This document shows, piece by piece, positions 8,154-16,148 of a stretch of DNA of 64,000 nucleotides; the stretch's first letter is position 1; every line of letters begins with the position of its first letter. Below the pieces are notes generated by a model that saw only the letters and a list, made by a program, of their open reading frames with translations, searched no databases and was not told the DNA's origin. Origin of the DNA: Mesobacillus selenatarsenatis SF-1 (GTDB lineage: Bacteria > Bacillota > Bacilli > Bacillales > Cytobacillaceae); the NCBI RefSeq assembly GCF_000813125.1, contig NZ_BASE01000035.1, positions 37,916 to 101,915 of the forward strand, written 5' to 3'. A program made the translations under genes and the position numbers.

Positions 8154-8663
8154 CTACTTAACAGGTTCAAGCATTGTGGTAGGCAGGTATCCTTCCTCAC
8201 CGGAATCTTTCATCTTTACCTTGGTTCGTCTAATCTCTCTTTCTAAAATTTCTGCTTCACTGCCTTGCTTGATTTCTTTAACTTTATTATCCTGTACGAT
8301 CTTGTCTACACCTTCTACATCGTTAATTTCAATTAATTGATAGAGCTCATCATATGCTTCTGGTGTAAGTGCGAGGTAGGCATCTTTTTGTACAGTAGCC
8401 TGATCGCCGGCCTGGAGAGTGTTGTCTTTAACTTCTTGTTCACTTTCTTTATACGTAACTTTCATGTTCTGGATGATTCCCGGAGCCTCTTCTTTCACTT
8501 TATCCACTACTTCTTTTGATTTTTCTTCTGTCGCTTGAGCAGCATTTTTTGTTTCCTCTTCTAACTCTTTTGCACCTTGCTCTGCCTCATCGCTGTTGCA
8601 GCCAGTGATGAGCAAAACTGCCAATCCTGCAGTTATAAACAATTTATTTAATGAAAATGACAT
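8154..8663 (-). CDS. Secreted lipoprotein of unknown function
   Basis: About 169 residues. The N terminus MSFSLNKLFITAGLAVLLIT is a type II signal sequence, with lipobox ITGC and the modified Cys near residue 23. The mature part starts with an acidic, Lys/Glu-rich linker likely to be helical (about residues 24-70). A C-terminal portion, GDQATVQKDAYLALTPEAYDEL...GEEGYLPTTMLEP, looks SH3-like. I chose the ATG at 8663 because AGGAGG lies 8 bases upstream; a longer in-frame start would put charged residues before the signal sequence. It is anchored on the outer face of the membrane. No specific function can be assigned. Confidence 0.75.
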   Translation of the reverse strand: MSFSLNKLFITAGLAVLLITGCNSDEAEQGAKELEEETKNAAQATEEKSKEVVDKVKEEAPGIIQNMKVTYKESEQEVKDNTLQAGDQATVQKDAYLALTPEAYDELYQLIEINDVEGVDKIVQDNKVKEIKQGSEAEILEREIRRTKVKMKDSGEEGYLPTTMLEPVK

Positions 8664-8804
8664 AAGTATATCCTCCTGATTCAACTACTTTTATTTTGTA
8701 GGATACCACTTAAGTTGTCTTATAAAACATTCGCAATATTGTCGACAAATTTTGTTTTATAACCAATAATAACCTTATGAATAATTCAATGGAGGACTTT
8801 GCCC

Positions 8805-9512
8805 ATGAATACTAGATTATCAGCTTTAGAAACAGCGCAAAAGTTTGTGAAGGAGCGCTTCCCGGACTGTGATGCAGCATTGCTGGCCGGGAGTGTAACC
8901 AGGGGAGAAGCAACTGTTACATCTGATTTGGATATCGTAATATTCGACAAGGATATCCCCTCAGCTTACAGAGAGTCATTAGTTGCTTATGGCTGGCCGA
9001 TCGAGGTTTTCGTCCATAATTTACACTCGTATAAGCTTTTCTTTGAAAGTGATGTAAAAAGGGCGAGACCAAGCTTGCCGAGAATGGTTGCAGAAGGAAT
9101 TGTTATAAAAAAAAGCGATTTTCTTCCGGAAATAAATGATGAAGCTAAAAGGATAATCAAACTAGGACCAGAGGAGTGGACCAAGAAAGAGATCGAATCA
9201 AAACGATATTTCATTACTGATACGCTTGATGATTTCATTGGAACGAACAACAAGGCGGAAGAACTCTTCATTGCAGGGGCGCTTGCTGAACAGCTGCAAG
9301 AATTTGTGTTAAGGACAAACAAGCGTTGGGTCGGCAAATCCAAATGGGTAGTGAGGGAGTTAAATCATTATGACCCCGTTTTCACTGGGAAATTTGTAGA
9401 AGCATTTTCACAGTATTACAAAACAGGTAACAAAAAGATGGTCGTAGATATGGCCGAACTGGTCTTAGAACCCTATGGGGGAAGATTATTTGACGGCTTT
9501 TCTATAAAGTAG
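8805..9512 (+). CDS. Nucleotidyltransferase domain protein
   Basis: A protein of 235 residues with the polymerase-beta-type nucleotidyltransferase motif LLAGSVTRGEATVTSDLDIVIF (GS..RG....SDLD) near residues 26-47, followed by the third acidic residue in PIEVFVHN. The family includes antibiotic nucleotidyltransferases, but this one has a distinct C-terminal helical half (LEEL, AEQLQEFVLRTNKRWVGKSKW) and no clear substrate. I chose the ATG at 8805, nine bases after GGAGG, over the TTG two codons earlier. It is a single gene with its own terminator. Confidence 0.75.
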   Translation: MNTRLSALETAQKFVKERFPDCDAALLAGSVTRGEATVTSDLDIVIFDKDIPSAYRESLVAYGWPIEVFVHNLHSYKLFFESDVKRARPSLPRMVAEGIVIKKSDFLPEINDEAKRIIKLGPEEWTKKEIESKRYFITDTLDDFIGTNNKAEELFIAGALAEQLQEFVLRTNKRWVGKSKWVVRELNHYDPVFTGKFVEAFSQYYKTGNKKMVVDMAELVLEPYGGRLFDGFSIK

Positions 9513-9514
9513 AA

Positions 9515-9547
9515 AAAAGCAGCGTGAATTGATGCTGCTTTTGTCTT
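9515..9547 (+). terminator. Terminator after the nucleotidyltransferase gene
   Basis: A 9-bp stem AAAAGCAGC/GCTGCTTTT is followed by a T-rich tail. Confidence 0.75.
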
Positions 9548-9609
9548 TTACAACTGATTTTCACTTCCAATAGAGGCAACTTTAAGATCATTAATGTGCC
9601 CATAATCAT

Positions 9610-10071
9610 TCATGCCTTGAAAGAAAATAGGAGCAATATAGTAGATATTCCCTGGATAAATAGACTGAAAAGGGCAAAGAAGATCGTCATTTCCTGTTCT
9701 GAAGCAATGGTACCAGGAAGACCACAAATAGCTGGATTTTTTACCACCAATCCCACCATCGTTCCCATAATCGCGCTTATGCCCCCGTTATAAATCCCTG
9801 CAATCAATGATTGCGCATTCAACATTGAGCCATATAAAAAACCGATTGTGATACCAAGTAGAATGTTAAGCACACCAACAATTTCGAAACTGTTAGGGAA
9901 GAGCAGTATGAGATTCAGTGAAGCAACTAGTCCCAGTGTGCTGCTGGCAAAATAGGAAGCTGTATATCCAAACCTGTCACTAAACAGCAATCTCGATTTA
10001 CGAAGTACATAATATAGCCAGGCTCCAATTAAAAAATTGATGAAAGTTATAGAGATTAATATTATCTGCAT
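9610..10071 (-). CDS. Small multi-pass membrane protein, tandem paralogue A
   Basis: A 153-residue protein with four or five predicted membrane segments and little else. The stretch FLYGSMLNAQSLIAGIYNGGISAIMGTMVG is strikingly like LFGNLFDYQTLLSGYITGLMMGIMAPMVG in the neighbouring upstream gene, so the two are paralogues from a tandem duplication. The ATG is preceded by GGAGGGGATG. It starts 25 bases after the upstream paralogue ends, so they form one operon. The unit is read away from the mnx cluster. I do not recognise the family. Confidence 0.65.
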   Translation of the reverse strand: MQIILISITFINFLIGAWLYYVLRKSRLLFSDRFGYTASYFASSTLGLVASLNLILLFPNSFEIVGVLNILLGITIGFLYGSMLNAQSLIAGIYNGGISAIMGTMVGLVVKNPAICGLPGTIASEQEMTIFFALFSLFIQGISTILLLFSFKA

Positions 10072-10096
10072 AAGACATCCCCTCCAGATTACTGAA

Positions 10097-10513
10097 TCAG
10101 GTTTTGTAGGCCGAGGAAGCCGCTATGCAAAAAGAACTGAGGATGAAAATCTCGATCATGATTAAGAACATTACCCCTTCATATGCTGCAGCCCCAACCA
10201 TAGGCGCCATGATTCCCATCATTAGCCCAGTTATATAACCAGACAATAAAGTTTGATAGTCAAAGAGGTTGCCAAACAAGATTCCTGAAATGCCACCTAT
10301 GATCACCGAAAACAACGTCGCTTCCAAAAAGTAAAAAGGATACAAGTTGATAAAAATAATCCCGGTCCCTAGAGCCAAACCTCCAGCAGCCACCATGGTT
10401 ATGTTCATTCCTAAATGAAAACCGATTTGTTTTCTTCGATTGTATAGAAAGATATATAGGACGTATGCGGACAAGAAATTAATTGGATAAAAAATCACAA
10501 TCCATTCCGGCAT
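10097..10513 (-). CDS. Small multi-pass membrane protein, tandem paralogue B
   Basis: A 138-residue membrane protein with four or five hydrophobic segments, first gene of a two-gene unit with paralogue A. The shared Gly-rich core is ILFGNLFDYQTLLSGYITGL. The ATG follows GGAGAGGTGATG. There is no signal peptidase motif and no obvious transport signature. The intergenic region upstream is shared with the mnx cluster, which is read in the opposite direction, so a functional link is possible but not demonstrated. Confidence 0.65.
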   Translation of the reverse strand: MPEWIVIFYPINFLSAYVLYIFLYNRRKQIGFHLGMNITMVAAGGLALGTGIIFINLYPFYFLEATLFSVIIGGISGILFGNLFDYQTLLSGYITGLMMGIMAPMVGAAAYEGVMFLIMIEIFILSSFCIAASSAYKT

Positions 10514-10586
10514 GACACATCACCTCTCCTGTTCAATGTATTCATAACTGAAGATGAGGTGTTTGAATTTATTGCCAATTACTTTG

Positions 10587-10614
10587 ACGATTATGATATT
10601 TGCCTCATATGATA
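10587..10614 (+). promoter_or_regulatory. Candidate sigma-K promoter upstream of the mnx cluster
   Basis: AC (10587-10588), a 17-base spacer and CATATGATA (10606-10614) fit the mother-cell sigma-K consensus (AC, 16-17 bases, CATANNNTA). Sporulation-specific transcription is known for mnx genes of marine Bacillus. The site lies about 375 bases before the first gene and the intervening DNA is mostly a repeat element, so the assignment is tentative. Confidence 0.35.
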
Positions 10615-10661
10615 ATGGGAAAATTCGTTCATTTATAAGCAAGTATTAACTTTTTACATTT

Positions 10662-10970
10662 AGATTAGTGTCTAGCTCCAGCGCCTAGCCAGTTTTCTTC
10701 CCTGATTTTGCTGCTTCGAGTATCTTGCGATAAGCGTTAGCTTTGAGCAGCTCGAGACGCTTGTCCAGCTGCGGCTCCTAACTCCTCGAGTCGCTTCGGT
10801 CCTGCCAATGAAGTCAAAGAACGACTTCACTGTCAGGCTCTCCAGCGCTTGTCGGAGTTGGACAGTCGCCTCTGCTTTTCGTTTTCGGTCCGCCCAATGA
10901 AGTCAAAAAACGACTTCACCGGTCGGCCCTCCAGCGCTTGTCGGGGGCTGACCAAGGCACTTGCGCTTTT
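10662..10970 (+). repeat. Composite intergenic repeat element, copy A
   Basis: About 310 bases of G/C-richer non-coding DNA. It starts with ATTAGTGTCTAGCTCCAGCG and ends with GGGGGCTGACCAAGGCACTT and GCGCTTTT. Related copies lie at 31668-31708 (right end only) and 40156-40284 (inverted). Copy A is expanded: a unit beginning AATGAAGTCAAA occurs twice, at 10807 and 10896 (89-base period). Each unit contains a TGAAGTC/GACTTCA hairpin and then CTCCAGCGCTTGTCGG. The element ends a few bases before the ribosome binding site of the first mnx-cluster gene. Confidence 0.8.
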
Positions 10971-10990
10971 CTTAGAAAGGGGTCAATTCG

Positions 10991-11755
10991 TTGAGAACAG
11001 GTATGCGTCATTCGGATTATTTGAAAACTCTGTTAGAGGACAGAAGGAATGAAGTCAGGCATGTTGATCCTATTCATGAAGTCGGTAATCAAATTACTTC
11101 TCCACCAAGTGCAACACCACTAGAAGAGAATAAAATCATTGCCGAATACCTGGAACAAAAAAACCTTCACACACTGGCGAATGCTGTTCCTGAATTTAAA
11201 AAGACTTTGATTTTAAAGAAGTTCTTTAAGATGAAACGGAATCAAGAAGTAATAGTCTATTTTGACCATCAAGGTACTACTAAGGAAACCTCAGGCAAGG
11301 TCAATGCGATTGGAAGAGATTTTGTCATACTGACCAATTTAAAAGACCGGATCTGGATCCCATACAAAACGGTATTATCAGCAAATTCTCCATCTGGTAT
11401 GCCGACCTATGAAAATGCCCATCAAAATTTCATCTATGATAATGACTTAAAACGAAAACTGACTACGAATTTTGGTGAAACAGTTGCCAAACGGGATGTA
11501 TTAATTCATCAATTTTTCGAAGAATCTCTTAGAGGCAACCTTGAAAGATATAAAGGAGTATGGGTAAAAGCTGTTACTCCTGAAGAAACAGTCTGGGGCA
11601 AAATCGTCTCGGTGACTGAAGAAAGTGTTTTATTACACTCTGTTAGCTCAAAAAGAATAATTGCCTTCGATGATTTATCTCATCTCACTTCTGCCCGCCT
11701 TTTTAACCGGGTACTTTTAATGGGGAAGAATGTTTTTACGACTTTATTCCGATAA
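10991..11755 (+). CDS. mnx-cluster accessory protein (mnxD position), two barrel-like modules
   Basis: A 254-residue protein without a signal peptide or membrane segment. After a charged helical N-terminal part (1-80) come two similar beta-rich modules: about 82-128 (EVIVYFDHQ...GKVNAIGRDFVILTN...IWIPYKTVLS) and about 183-240 (GVWVKAVTP...GKIVSVTEESVLL...IIAFDDLSHL). Each looks like a small Sm/SH3-type barrel of the form GKI-x-xVG-x-DFV-x-L...IPF. The word NFGETVA at 160-166 recurs in the gene after mnxG. TTG at 10991 is the start because GGGG lies 8 bases before it. It lies 31 bases before the mnxE-like gene, so it should be co-transcribed. Position suggests mnxD, but I cannot verify homology. 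Its function is unknown. Confidence 0.6.
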   Translation: MRTGMRHSDYLKTLLEDRRNEVRHVDPIHEVGNQITSPPSATPLEENKIIAEYLEQKNLHTLANAVPEFKKTLILKKFFKMKRNQEVIVYFDHQGTTKETSGKVNAIGRDFVILTNLKDRIWIPYKTVLSANSPSGMPTYENAHQNFIYDNDLKRKLTTNFGETVAKRDVLIHQFFEESLRGNLERYKGVWVKAVTPEETVWGKIVSVTEESVLLHSVSSKRIIAFDDLSHLTSARLFNRVLLMGKNVFTTLFR

Positions 11756-11785
11756 GGTCCTTATTTCCGAGAAAGGGTGAAAAAT

Positions 11786-12118
11786 ATGCATGACTTTCAA
11801 TTAAAATCATTACAGCCTGTTTCAAATGCTGCTAAAGTCAATGATCCTTTATTTGATTTTTTTTACAAGCATACGGGCAAGCAAATTCTGATTATTACGG
11901 AATCATCACAACTAAATATATTGGGGCAAACATTCAGGCCGATTTTTTGCGGAAAGATAGCTGAAGTTGAACCTGGCCATTTAACACTTACCCCCGTAAC
12001 TATTAAAATTTTGAATGCACCGTTTCATAAATTCCCAATTCCTATATCCATTCCTTTTGAAAAAATTGCCCATTTTACAACAGATATCGATTGTTCTATG
12101 AGAATACCGTTAGTTTAA
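11786..12118 (+). CDS. mnxE: MnxE-like small subunit of the Mn(II) oxidase complex
   Basis: A 110-residue protein immediately upstream of an mnxF-like gene and mnxG. In Bacillus sp. SG-1-type strains, MnxE and MnxF are small subunits that co-purify with MnxG as a hetero-oligomer and bind copper. The visible core, KQILIITESS...FCGKIAEVEPGHLTL...PIPISIPFEKIAHF, fits a single small beta-barrel like those in the flanking genes. There is no signal peptide. I chose the ATG at 11786, eight bases after AAAGGG; a GTG at 11777 overlaps that site. The assignment rests on size, order and the neighbouring MnxG. Confidence 0.7.
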   Translation: MHDFQLKSLQPVSNAAKVNDPLFDFFYKHTGKQILIITESSQLNILGQTFRPIFCGKIAEVEPGHLTLTPVTIKILNAPFHKFPIPISIPFEKIAHFTTDIDCSMRIPLV

Positions 12119-12147
12119 ACATACAAGTAAGGGAGGCGTTGTTTCTT

Positions 12148-12441
12148 ATGACCGTCGATTACTCAAAAATGACAGATGTAAATGAAATCCATGACTCAGC
12201 CATTTTGGAACACTTCAGAAATGGAATTGGCCACAAAACGCTTGTTATTTCTCCATCCTATCCGTATATGTTCGTTGGCATAATCAAGGAATTGATTGGC
12301 GATACGGTAATGATCGATGTTGAGACCACTCACTTTGCTCAATTAGAAAACCGCGAATGGTACATTCACATTCATAATATTGAAGTTTTCTATATTGAAA
12401 GGCCGGGTGCACCTAAAATACCAAAGCTCGAGGACTATTAG
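12148..12441 (+). CDS. mnxF: MnxF-like small subunit of the Mn(II) oxidase complex
   Basis: A 97-residue protein between mnxE and mnxG. The core GHKTLVISPSYPYMFVGIIKELIGDTVMIDVET...WYIHIHNIEVFYIE again has the barrel pattern of the cluster. It carries an HIH pair near the C terminus, a possible metal site, though this is inference. The start ATG at 12148 follows GGGAGG by 11 bases; an upstream in-frame ATG would overlap mnxE and has no such site. MnxF is an established partner of MnxG in Mn-oxidising spores. The gap to mnxG is 23 bases. Confidence 0.7.
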   Translation: MTVDYSKMTDVNEIHDSAILEHFRNGIGHKTLVISPSYPYMFVGIIKELIGDTVMIDVETTHFAQLENREWYIHIHNIEVFYIERPGAPKIPKLEDY

Positions 12442-12464
12442 ATACCTATGAAGGGGGGAAATAC

Positions 12465-15400
12465 ATGTTACGAAAATATCATGTTGTCGGAATTTCAACG
12501 AGAATAGTAGTTAATACGTTCGGTGATCATAATCCTAATGGGAAAATATATGTCTTGAAGGAAAATGAATCAAAGCTTAAAGACCTCGTGCGTAAGAACC
12601 CTTACAAGCCAATTGATCTAGTTCAACCGTTAGCTATTCGTGCCAACGAAGGGGATATAGTTGAAATACTTTTTGAAAACCAGCTTCCTTTTTCAGCAGG
12701 AATGCACTTCGAGGAGGCTGATTATAATGTTCTGACATCCGACGGGGCTAATGCAGGTTATAACCCAGACACAACGGTAGAACCAGGAGGGGAGATTGTT
12801 TACAGGCTTAATGCTAGTCAGGAAGGTATATACTTCTTCACCGACCTGGGCAATGTTTCAAGCACCGAACAAGGGTCAAGTGTCCAGGGATTATTCGGGG
12901 CGCTGCTTGTCCAAAAAAGGGGCTCTAGCTGGACTGATCCTGTAACGGGGGGTCCAATCAATAGTGGTGTGTATGCTGACATACACCATCCCATTCTGCC
13001 ATCTTTCAGGGAGTATGCCTGGTTCTTCAATGATGAAATGGAAATTAAGGATTTAACGGGGAATCGACCTTTCAACCCAATGACGAACCAGGAAGCTGAA
13101 TCCTTCCATGGAGTGAATCTTCGCTATGAACCTATGACAAACCGTAAAAGACTGATGGAGGCAGGAGTTGTATGTCCGGATTGTGATTCAGAAGAAGTCC
13201 ATCATGATTCCTGGGTTTTTGGTGATCCCGCCACTCCGATATTAAGGGGGTATGTAGGGGATCCGGCAGTCATCAGGCTAATCCATGGCGGCGTAAAGGA
13301 AACACATGTATTTCACTACCATGTCCATCAATGGCTGGGTGATTCCAGCAATATTAATGCAGAAATTCTAGATGCCCAATCCATTAGCCCGCAAACTCAT
13401 TATTCAATTCAGCCGCTCTATGGACTAGGGAGCCTGCATGGTGCCATTGGAGACTCTATCCTCCATTGCCACCTGTATCCACATTTCGGCATAGGCATGT
13501 GGGGTATAAACAGGGTTTTTGATACACTACAGGATGGCAGCCAATGTTATCCGAATGGTGTTCGTATTGATGCTCTTAAACCTCTGCCAGACCGTCCGGC
13601 ACCGCCAAAGCCAACTCCTGAAAAGCCCGGATTCCCTAATTTCATACCAGGAAAAGTCGGCTACAAAGCACCAAGACCGCCACTAGGAATTGTCGGTGGC
13701 CGGGAAATGACTGAATTGGAAAGGAATGCAGCGATTCCAAATCCCCGTCCGGGAGCAGTTTTTGTTGACCCTTGTCTAGACCAGGACCCAGTGGTAGTCG
13801 AATTCAATGTATCTGCAATTGAGATGCCTGTTGTCTATAACAAACAGGGCTGGCATGATCCGAAGGGAAGATTTTACGTGATGGACGAAGATCTGGATGA
13901 TATCCTTTCGGGAAAAAAAGAGCCAGAGCCGCTAGTCTTCCATGTTCCTGCTGGTACGTGTATAAGGATGAACTATACAAATCGTATGCCTCATATTCTT
14001 GATGGTGACGCATTCCAGCTGGTGACAAGGACGTATGAAAATGGTTTTCACATTCACTTTGTAAAATTTGATGTCCTTGCCTGCGATGGAGGAAATGTAG
14101 GATGGAATTATGACAGTGCTGTTCTTCCTGGCCAGACTATACGCTATGAGTGGTATGCAGAAACCGAATTAAAAGCGTTTTTCTTCCATGATCATCTGTT
14201 TGCTAACTCGCACCAGCAGCATGGCGTTTTCGGAGCAGGCGTCATTCAGCCGCGGTTCTCTAGATTTCTCGATTCTAGAACAGGTGATGAGGTGGACCAC
14301 GGAACCCAGATTTCTGTCGAACACCCATTGATTCCGGATTATCGTGACCAGACACTTTTCGTCCATGATTTTGCCCTTTTATTCGATAAAAATGGCCGGC
14401 CAATTCAGCCGCCAAGGTATCCTGGTTCGGAGGATGACCCAGGCGTGTTTGGTGTCAATTATAAATGTGAACCTTTAAAGTTCAGGCTTGATGAGGATTG
14501 TGACCCCGCCTATTCCTTCAGTTCCTATGTACATGGTGATCCGGTTACACCAATACTAAAAGCCTATGAAGGAGATCCGATCAGGATCAGGCTATTGCAG
14601 GGAGCACATGAGGAATCCCACAGTTTCAATATCCATGGTTTAAGGTGGAAAGAAGAACGTCCAGATCTTGGTTCATCCATGAAAGCGCAGCAGCATATCG
14701 GGATTTCTGAGTCGTTTACTTTCGAGACTGAGATACCTGCCTCCGGTGATTATCTGTGGGCCTTTGAGGATGAGGAAGATGTTTGGCTTGGGACATGGGG
14801 GTTAATCCGGGCGTATAGCTCAAAAATGGATGATTTAATCGTATTGGCTGACCGAGAAGCTCTGCAGCAAGAATCCATTGAAACTCCAAAGCCTACAGGC
14901 AAACCGCCTGAAAAAGCAAATCCTCTTGCCAGTCTACCGCCCGGAGCTTACCATGGCTCACCTGTCAAGAAGTTTGAGTTAGTCGCCTTCCAGACACCAA
15001 TCCAATATAACACATATGGAGATCATGACCCATATGGAATTATTTTCGCTCTAAAAGAGGATGTAGAAGGCATTCTCTCAGGCCAAAAGAATCCGGTGCC
15101 ACTAATCCTAAGGGCAAATGTCGGTGACCTTGTAGAGGTAACCCTGACAAGTGAGCTGAAGAAAGAGCTCTTTCCATTTCAAGATGGAATCCATCCCTAT
15201 CCGCAGGTAAAAGAACAATCTTTTTATCCTCCTTCACTAAGGATATCACTCCATACTAGCTTGCTGGATTATGATGTAAAGACATCCAGTGGAGATACAG
15301 TTGGTTTCAATCCGGATCAGACTATCGGCCCCGGTGAGACAATCACTTATAGATGGCTTGTTGATGGCCAGTTTGGAATGTGTTCGATGTGGGACATGGC

Positions 15401-16148
15401 CGATTTGCGAAATCACCGTTCGTACGGAACATTTGGTGCTTTTATTGCCGAATCCAGGTTTACAACATACCTGGACCCTCACAGCCTGGAAAAAGTAAAT
15501 ACAGGCGAAAATGTGGTCCTTCGTCACCCCTTGCTGCCTGCTACAAGAGAATTCGTCCTCATAATGCACGATGGTGTAAGACTGGAGGACAAAGCTGGAA
15601 AGGTAATCATTGACCCGATGGATGGGGTTATACCAGATACAGAGGTGCTAGAAGAAGTCGATACGTATGATTATGGTTCAAGGGGGTTTAACTACCGGAG
15701 TGAGAGATTGATCAATCGTTACAAGGAACACCCGTTAATACACGAGCTGTTTTCATCAGAAATTTTCGGCGATCCTGCGACACCTTTATTCGAAGCGTAT
15801 CCGGGCGAGGCAGTGGTTATACGGATTACCACTCCAGCAGAAAGGCGAAGATCTCACACTTTCCACCTTCACGGACATTATTGGAAATTCGACAGTAAAG
15901 ATCTTGATTCTCGTATTCAGTCATTTATAGGTCATATGGTTACTGGCCATACTGATGACTTGCGCTTGATTGGTGGCGCAGGAGGAGTTTTTAATTTCCC
16001 TGGTGATTACTTGTACCGGTCCGGCAATATCCGCTGGGACATAGAGTTGGGTATGTGGGGAATCTTCCGTGTTCATAAGGATACGAAGCAAAATCTGCCA
16101 CGACTTGAGGAAGTTAAAGGGGAGTGGGACGATGAAAAAGAGGCATAA
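12465..16148 (+). CDS. mnxG: MnxG, multicopper Mn(II) oxidase
   Basis: A 1227-residue multicopper oxidase, unusually large and built from six cupredoxin domains. That size and layout match MnxG, the spore-surface enzyme that oxidises Mn(II) to Mn(IV) oxide in two one-electron steps. Domain 2 holds HVFHYH (His281, 284, 286) and HCHLYPHFGIGM (334-345), which give the type 1 copper ligands His281, Cys335, His340 and Met345. Domain 3 holds HIH (529, 531) and HDH (575, 577). Together these supply the eight His of one trinuclear centre at the domain 2/3 interface. Domain 6 has a second HTFHLHGH (1131-1138) but no HCH partner, and domains 1, 4 and 5 look degenerate. There is no signal peptide. The start follows GAAGGGGGGAAATAC. 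Confidence 0.92.
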   Translation: MLRKYHVVGISTRIVVNTFGDHNPNGKIYVLKENESKLKDLVRKNPYKPIDLVQPLAIRANEGDIVEILFENQLPFSAGMHFEEADYNVLTSDGANAGYNPDTTVEPGGEIVYRLNASQEGIYFFTDLGNVSSTEQGSSVQGLFGALLVQKRGSSWTDPVTGGPINSGVYADIHHPILPSFREYAWFFNDEMEIKDLTGNRPFNPMTNQEAESFHGVNLRYEPMTNRKRLMEAGVVCPDCDSEEVHHDSWVFGDPATPILRGYVGDPAVIRLIHGGVKETHVFHYHVHQWLGDSSNINAEILDAQSISPQTHYSIQPLYGLGSLHGAIGDSILHCHLYPHFGIGMWGINRVFDTLQDGSQCYPNGVRIDALKPLPDRPAPPKPTPEKPGFPNFIPGKVGYKAPRPPLGIVGGREMTELERNAAIPNPRPGAVFVDPCLDQDPVVVEFNVSAIEMPVVYNKQGWHDPKGRFYVMDEDLDDILSGKKEPEPLVFHVPAGTCIRMNYTNRMPHILDGDAFQLVTRTYENGFHIHFVKFDVLACDGGNVGWNYDSAVLPGQTIRYEWYAETELKAFFFHDHLFANSHQQHGVFGAGVIQPRFSRFLDSRTGDEVDHGTQISVEHPLIPDYRDQTLFVHDFALLFDKNGRPIQPPRYPGSEDDPGVFGVNYKCEPLKFRLDEDCDPAYSFSSYVHGDPVTPILKAYEGDPIRIRLLQGAHEESHSFNIHGLRWKEERPDLGSSMKAQQHIGISESFTFETEIPASGDYLWAFEDEEDVWLGTWGLIRAYSSKMDDLIVLADREALQQESIETPKPTGKPPEKANPLASLPPGAYHGSPVKKFELVAFQTPIQYNTYGDHDPYGIIFALKEDVEGILSGQKNPVPLILRANVGDLVEVTLTSELKKELFPFQDGIHPYPQVKEQSFYPPSLRISLHTSLLDYDVKTSSGDTVGFNPDQTIGPGETITYRWLVDGQFGMCSMWDMADLRNHRSYGTFGAFIAESRFTTYLDPHSLEKVNTGENVVLRHPLLPATREFVLIMHDGVRLEDKAGKVIIDPMDGVIPDTEVLEEVDTYDYGSRGFNYRSERLINRYKEHPLIHELFSSEIFGDPATPLFEAYPGEAVVIRITTPAERRRSHTFHLHGHYWKFDSKDLDSRIQSFIGHMVTGHTDDLRLIGGAGGVFNFPGDYLYRSGNIRWDIELGMWGIFRVHKDTKQNLPRLEEVKGEWDDEKEA

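Noticed and set aside
12818..15613. Minus- and alternate-frame open frames inside mnxG
   Set aside because: They lack ribosome binding sites and family features; they arise from the codon bias of the long mnxG frame.
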